The notes under the pieces: model-generated
Databases searched by the model: none
Seen by the model: the letters and a program-made list of their open reading frames with translations, nothing else
Told to the model about the DNA's origin: nothing
NCBI RefSeq assembly: GCF_946221465.1
Contig: NZ_CAMJVP010000061.1
Span: 1-14,722 of the forward strand
Reading direction: 5' to 3'
Length of the DNA: 14,722 nucleotides
From: an uncultured Aeromicrobium sp.
GTDB taxonomy: Bacteria > Actinomycetota > Actinomycetes > Propionibacteriales > Nocardioidaceae
Translations under genes and position numbers: made by a program
Shown: positions 14,296 through 14,722 of the stretch, piece after piece
Layout of the letters: each line of letters begins with the position of its first letter
How positions within the stretch are numbered: position 1 is the first letter of the stretch

Positions 14296-14722
14296 TGATG
14301 GACGACGCCGTGGTGGCACGCATCGATCGGCCCGGCCCGCCCGGCCGGGCGCTGAGCGGGGTCAAGGTGGCGGTCAAGGACCTGTTCGCCGTCGCCGGTC
14401 ATGTGACCGCGGCCGGCAATCCCTGGCTGGCCCGCCAGGAGCCCGCCGCCGAGGACGCCGCCGTGGTGGCGGCGCTGCACGACGCCGGTGCCACCCTGGT
14501 CGCCAAGTCCGCCACCGATGAGCTGGCGATGGGCATGTTCGGCGTGAACACGCACTACGGCACTCCGTCCAACCCCGCGGCCCCCGACCGGGTGCCCGGT
14601 GGGTCCTCCTCCGGATCGGCCAGTCTGGTCTGCTCCGGTGAGGTCGACCTCGGTGTCGGCACCGACACCGGTGGATCGATCCGGGTGCCCGCCGCCTTCG
14701 AAGGCCTGGTCGGTCTGCGCCC
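14295..14722 (+). CDS. Amidase-signature family hydrolase, 5' part only
   Basis: About 142 residues are visible before the window ends with the frame still open. The protein belongs to the amidase signature family (PF01425), related to GatA, AtzF and allophanate or indoleacetamide hydrolases. It carries the Ser-cisSer-Lys catalytic set: K28 in VKVAVKDLF, the glycine/serine-rich loop GGSSSGSA from residue 102, and the nucleophile S128 in GTDTGGSIRVPAAF. The length and motif spacing fit an intact enzyme with a short N-terminus. Two in-frame ATGs, 14295 and 14298, are possible starts; the first overlaps the upstream stop (TGATG). As the last visible gene of the operon it probably hydrolyses an amide or ureide product released upstream. 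Its C-terminal half and substrate-selective residues are outside the window. Confidence 0.92.
   Translation, partial: MMDDAVVARIDRPGPPGRALSGVKVAVKDLFAVAGHVTAAGNPWLARQEPAAEDAAVVAALHDAGATLVAKSATDELAMGMFGVNTHYGTPSNPAAPDRVPGGSSSGSASLVCSGEVDLGVGTDTGGSIRVPAAFEGLVGLR

Noticed and set aside
1..14722. Mobile elements, CRISPR arrays, tRNA genes or sharp composition change indicating a recent island
   Set aside because: No transposase or integrase motifs, no regularly spaced repeats and no tRNA-like folds were seen. GC richness and codon style look uniform across the genes by eye.

Overview
The window is high-GC DNA, with G or C strongly preferred at third codon positions, GTG starts and very tight gene packing. 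This suggests an actinobacterium; the genus cannot be named from the sequence. No rRNA, tRNA, CRISPR array, transposase or other mobile signature is visible. Almost every base is coding, and no gene-free stretch exceeds 300 bases. The only substantial intergenic region is 8582-8757, 176 bases between divergent genes.

Left block (1-7569, plus strand) is a tightly coupled operon of seven genes. It starts with the 3' end of a BMP-family nucleoside-binding lipoprotein gene, followed by a double-domain ABC ATPase and two permeases, so it encodes a complete nucleoside-type importer. Three hydrolases follow. The first belongs to the DUF2419/Qng1 queuosine-salvage family, the second is an inosine-uridine-type nucleoside hydrolase, and the third is a class II histone-deacetylase-like amidohydrolase. 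Genes overlap by 1 or 4 bases or are 3 bases apart.

Middle (7547-8581, minus strand) is one AbrB-family (PF05145) integral membrane protein. Its 3' end overlaps the deacetylase-like gene by 23 bases. Its 5' end faces a shared regulatory region holding two candidate near-leaderless promoters and a 24-base imperfect palindrome.

Right block (8758-14722, plus strand) is a second operon. It encodes a nitrilase-superfamily protein, an AtzB/TrzN/8-oxoguanine-deaminase-type metallo-amidohydrolase, a GntR regulator, a 4,5-dihydroxyphthalate-decarboxylase-like protein, an HpaB-family flavin-dependent monooxygenase, and the 5' part of an amidase-signature enzyme that runs off the window.

Together the content reads as an uptake and catabolic locus for a nucleoside-like or N-heterocyclic compound. 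The importer brings it in, two unrelated glycosidases free the base, and a deaminase, a monooxygenase and several C-N hydrolases dismantle it, possibly for nitrogen. The Qng1-like enzyme makes a queuosine or other 7-deazapurine nucleoside an attractive but unproven substrate. The pathway assignment is inference; the family assignments are supported by motifs visible in the sequence.
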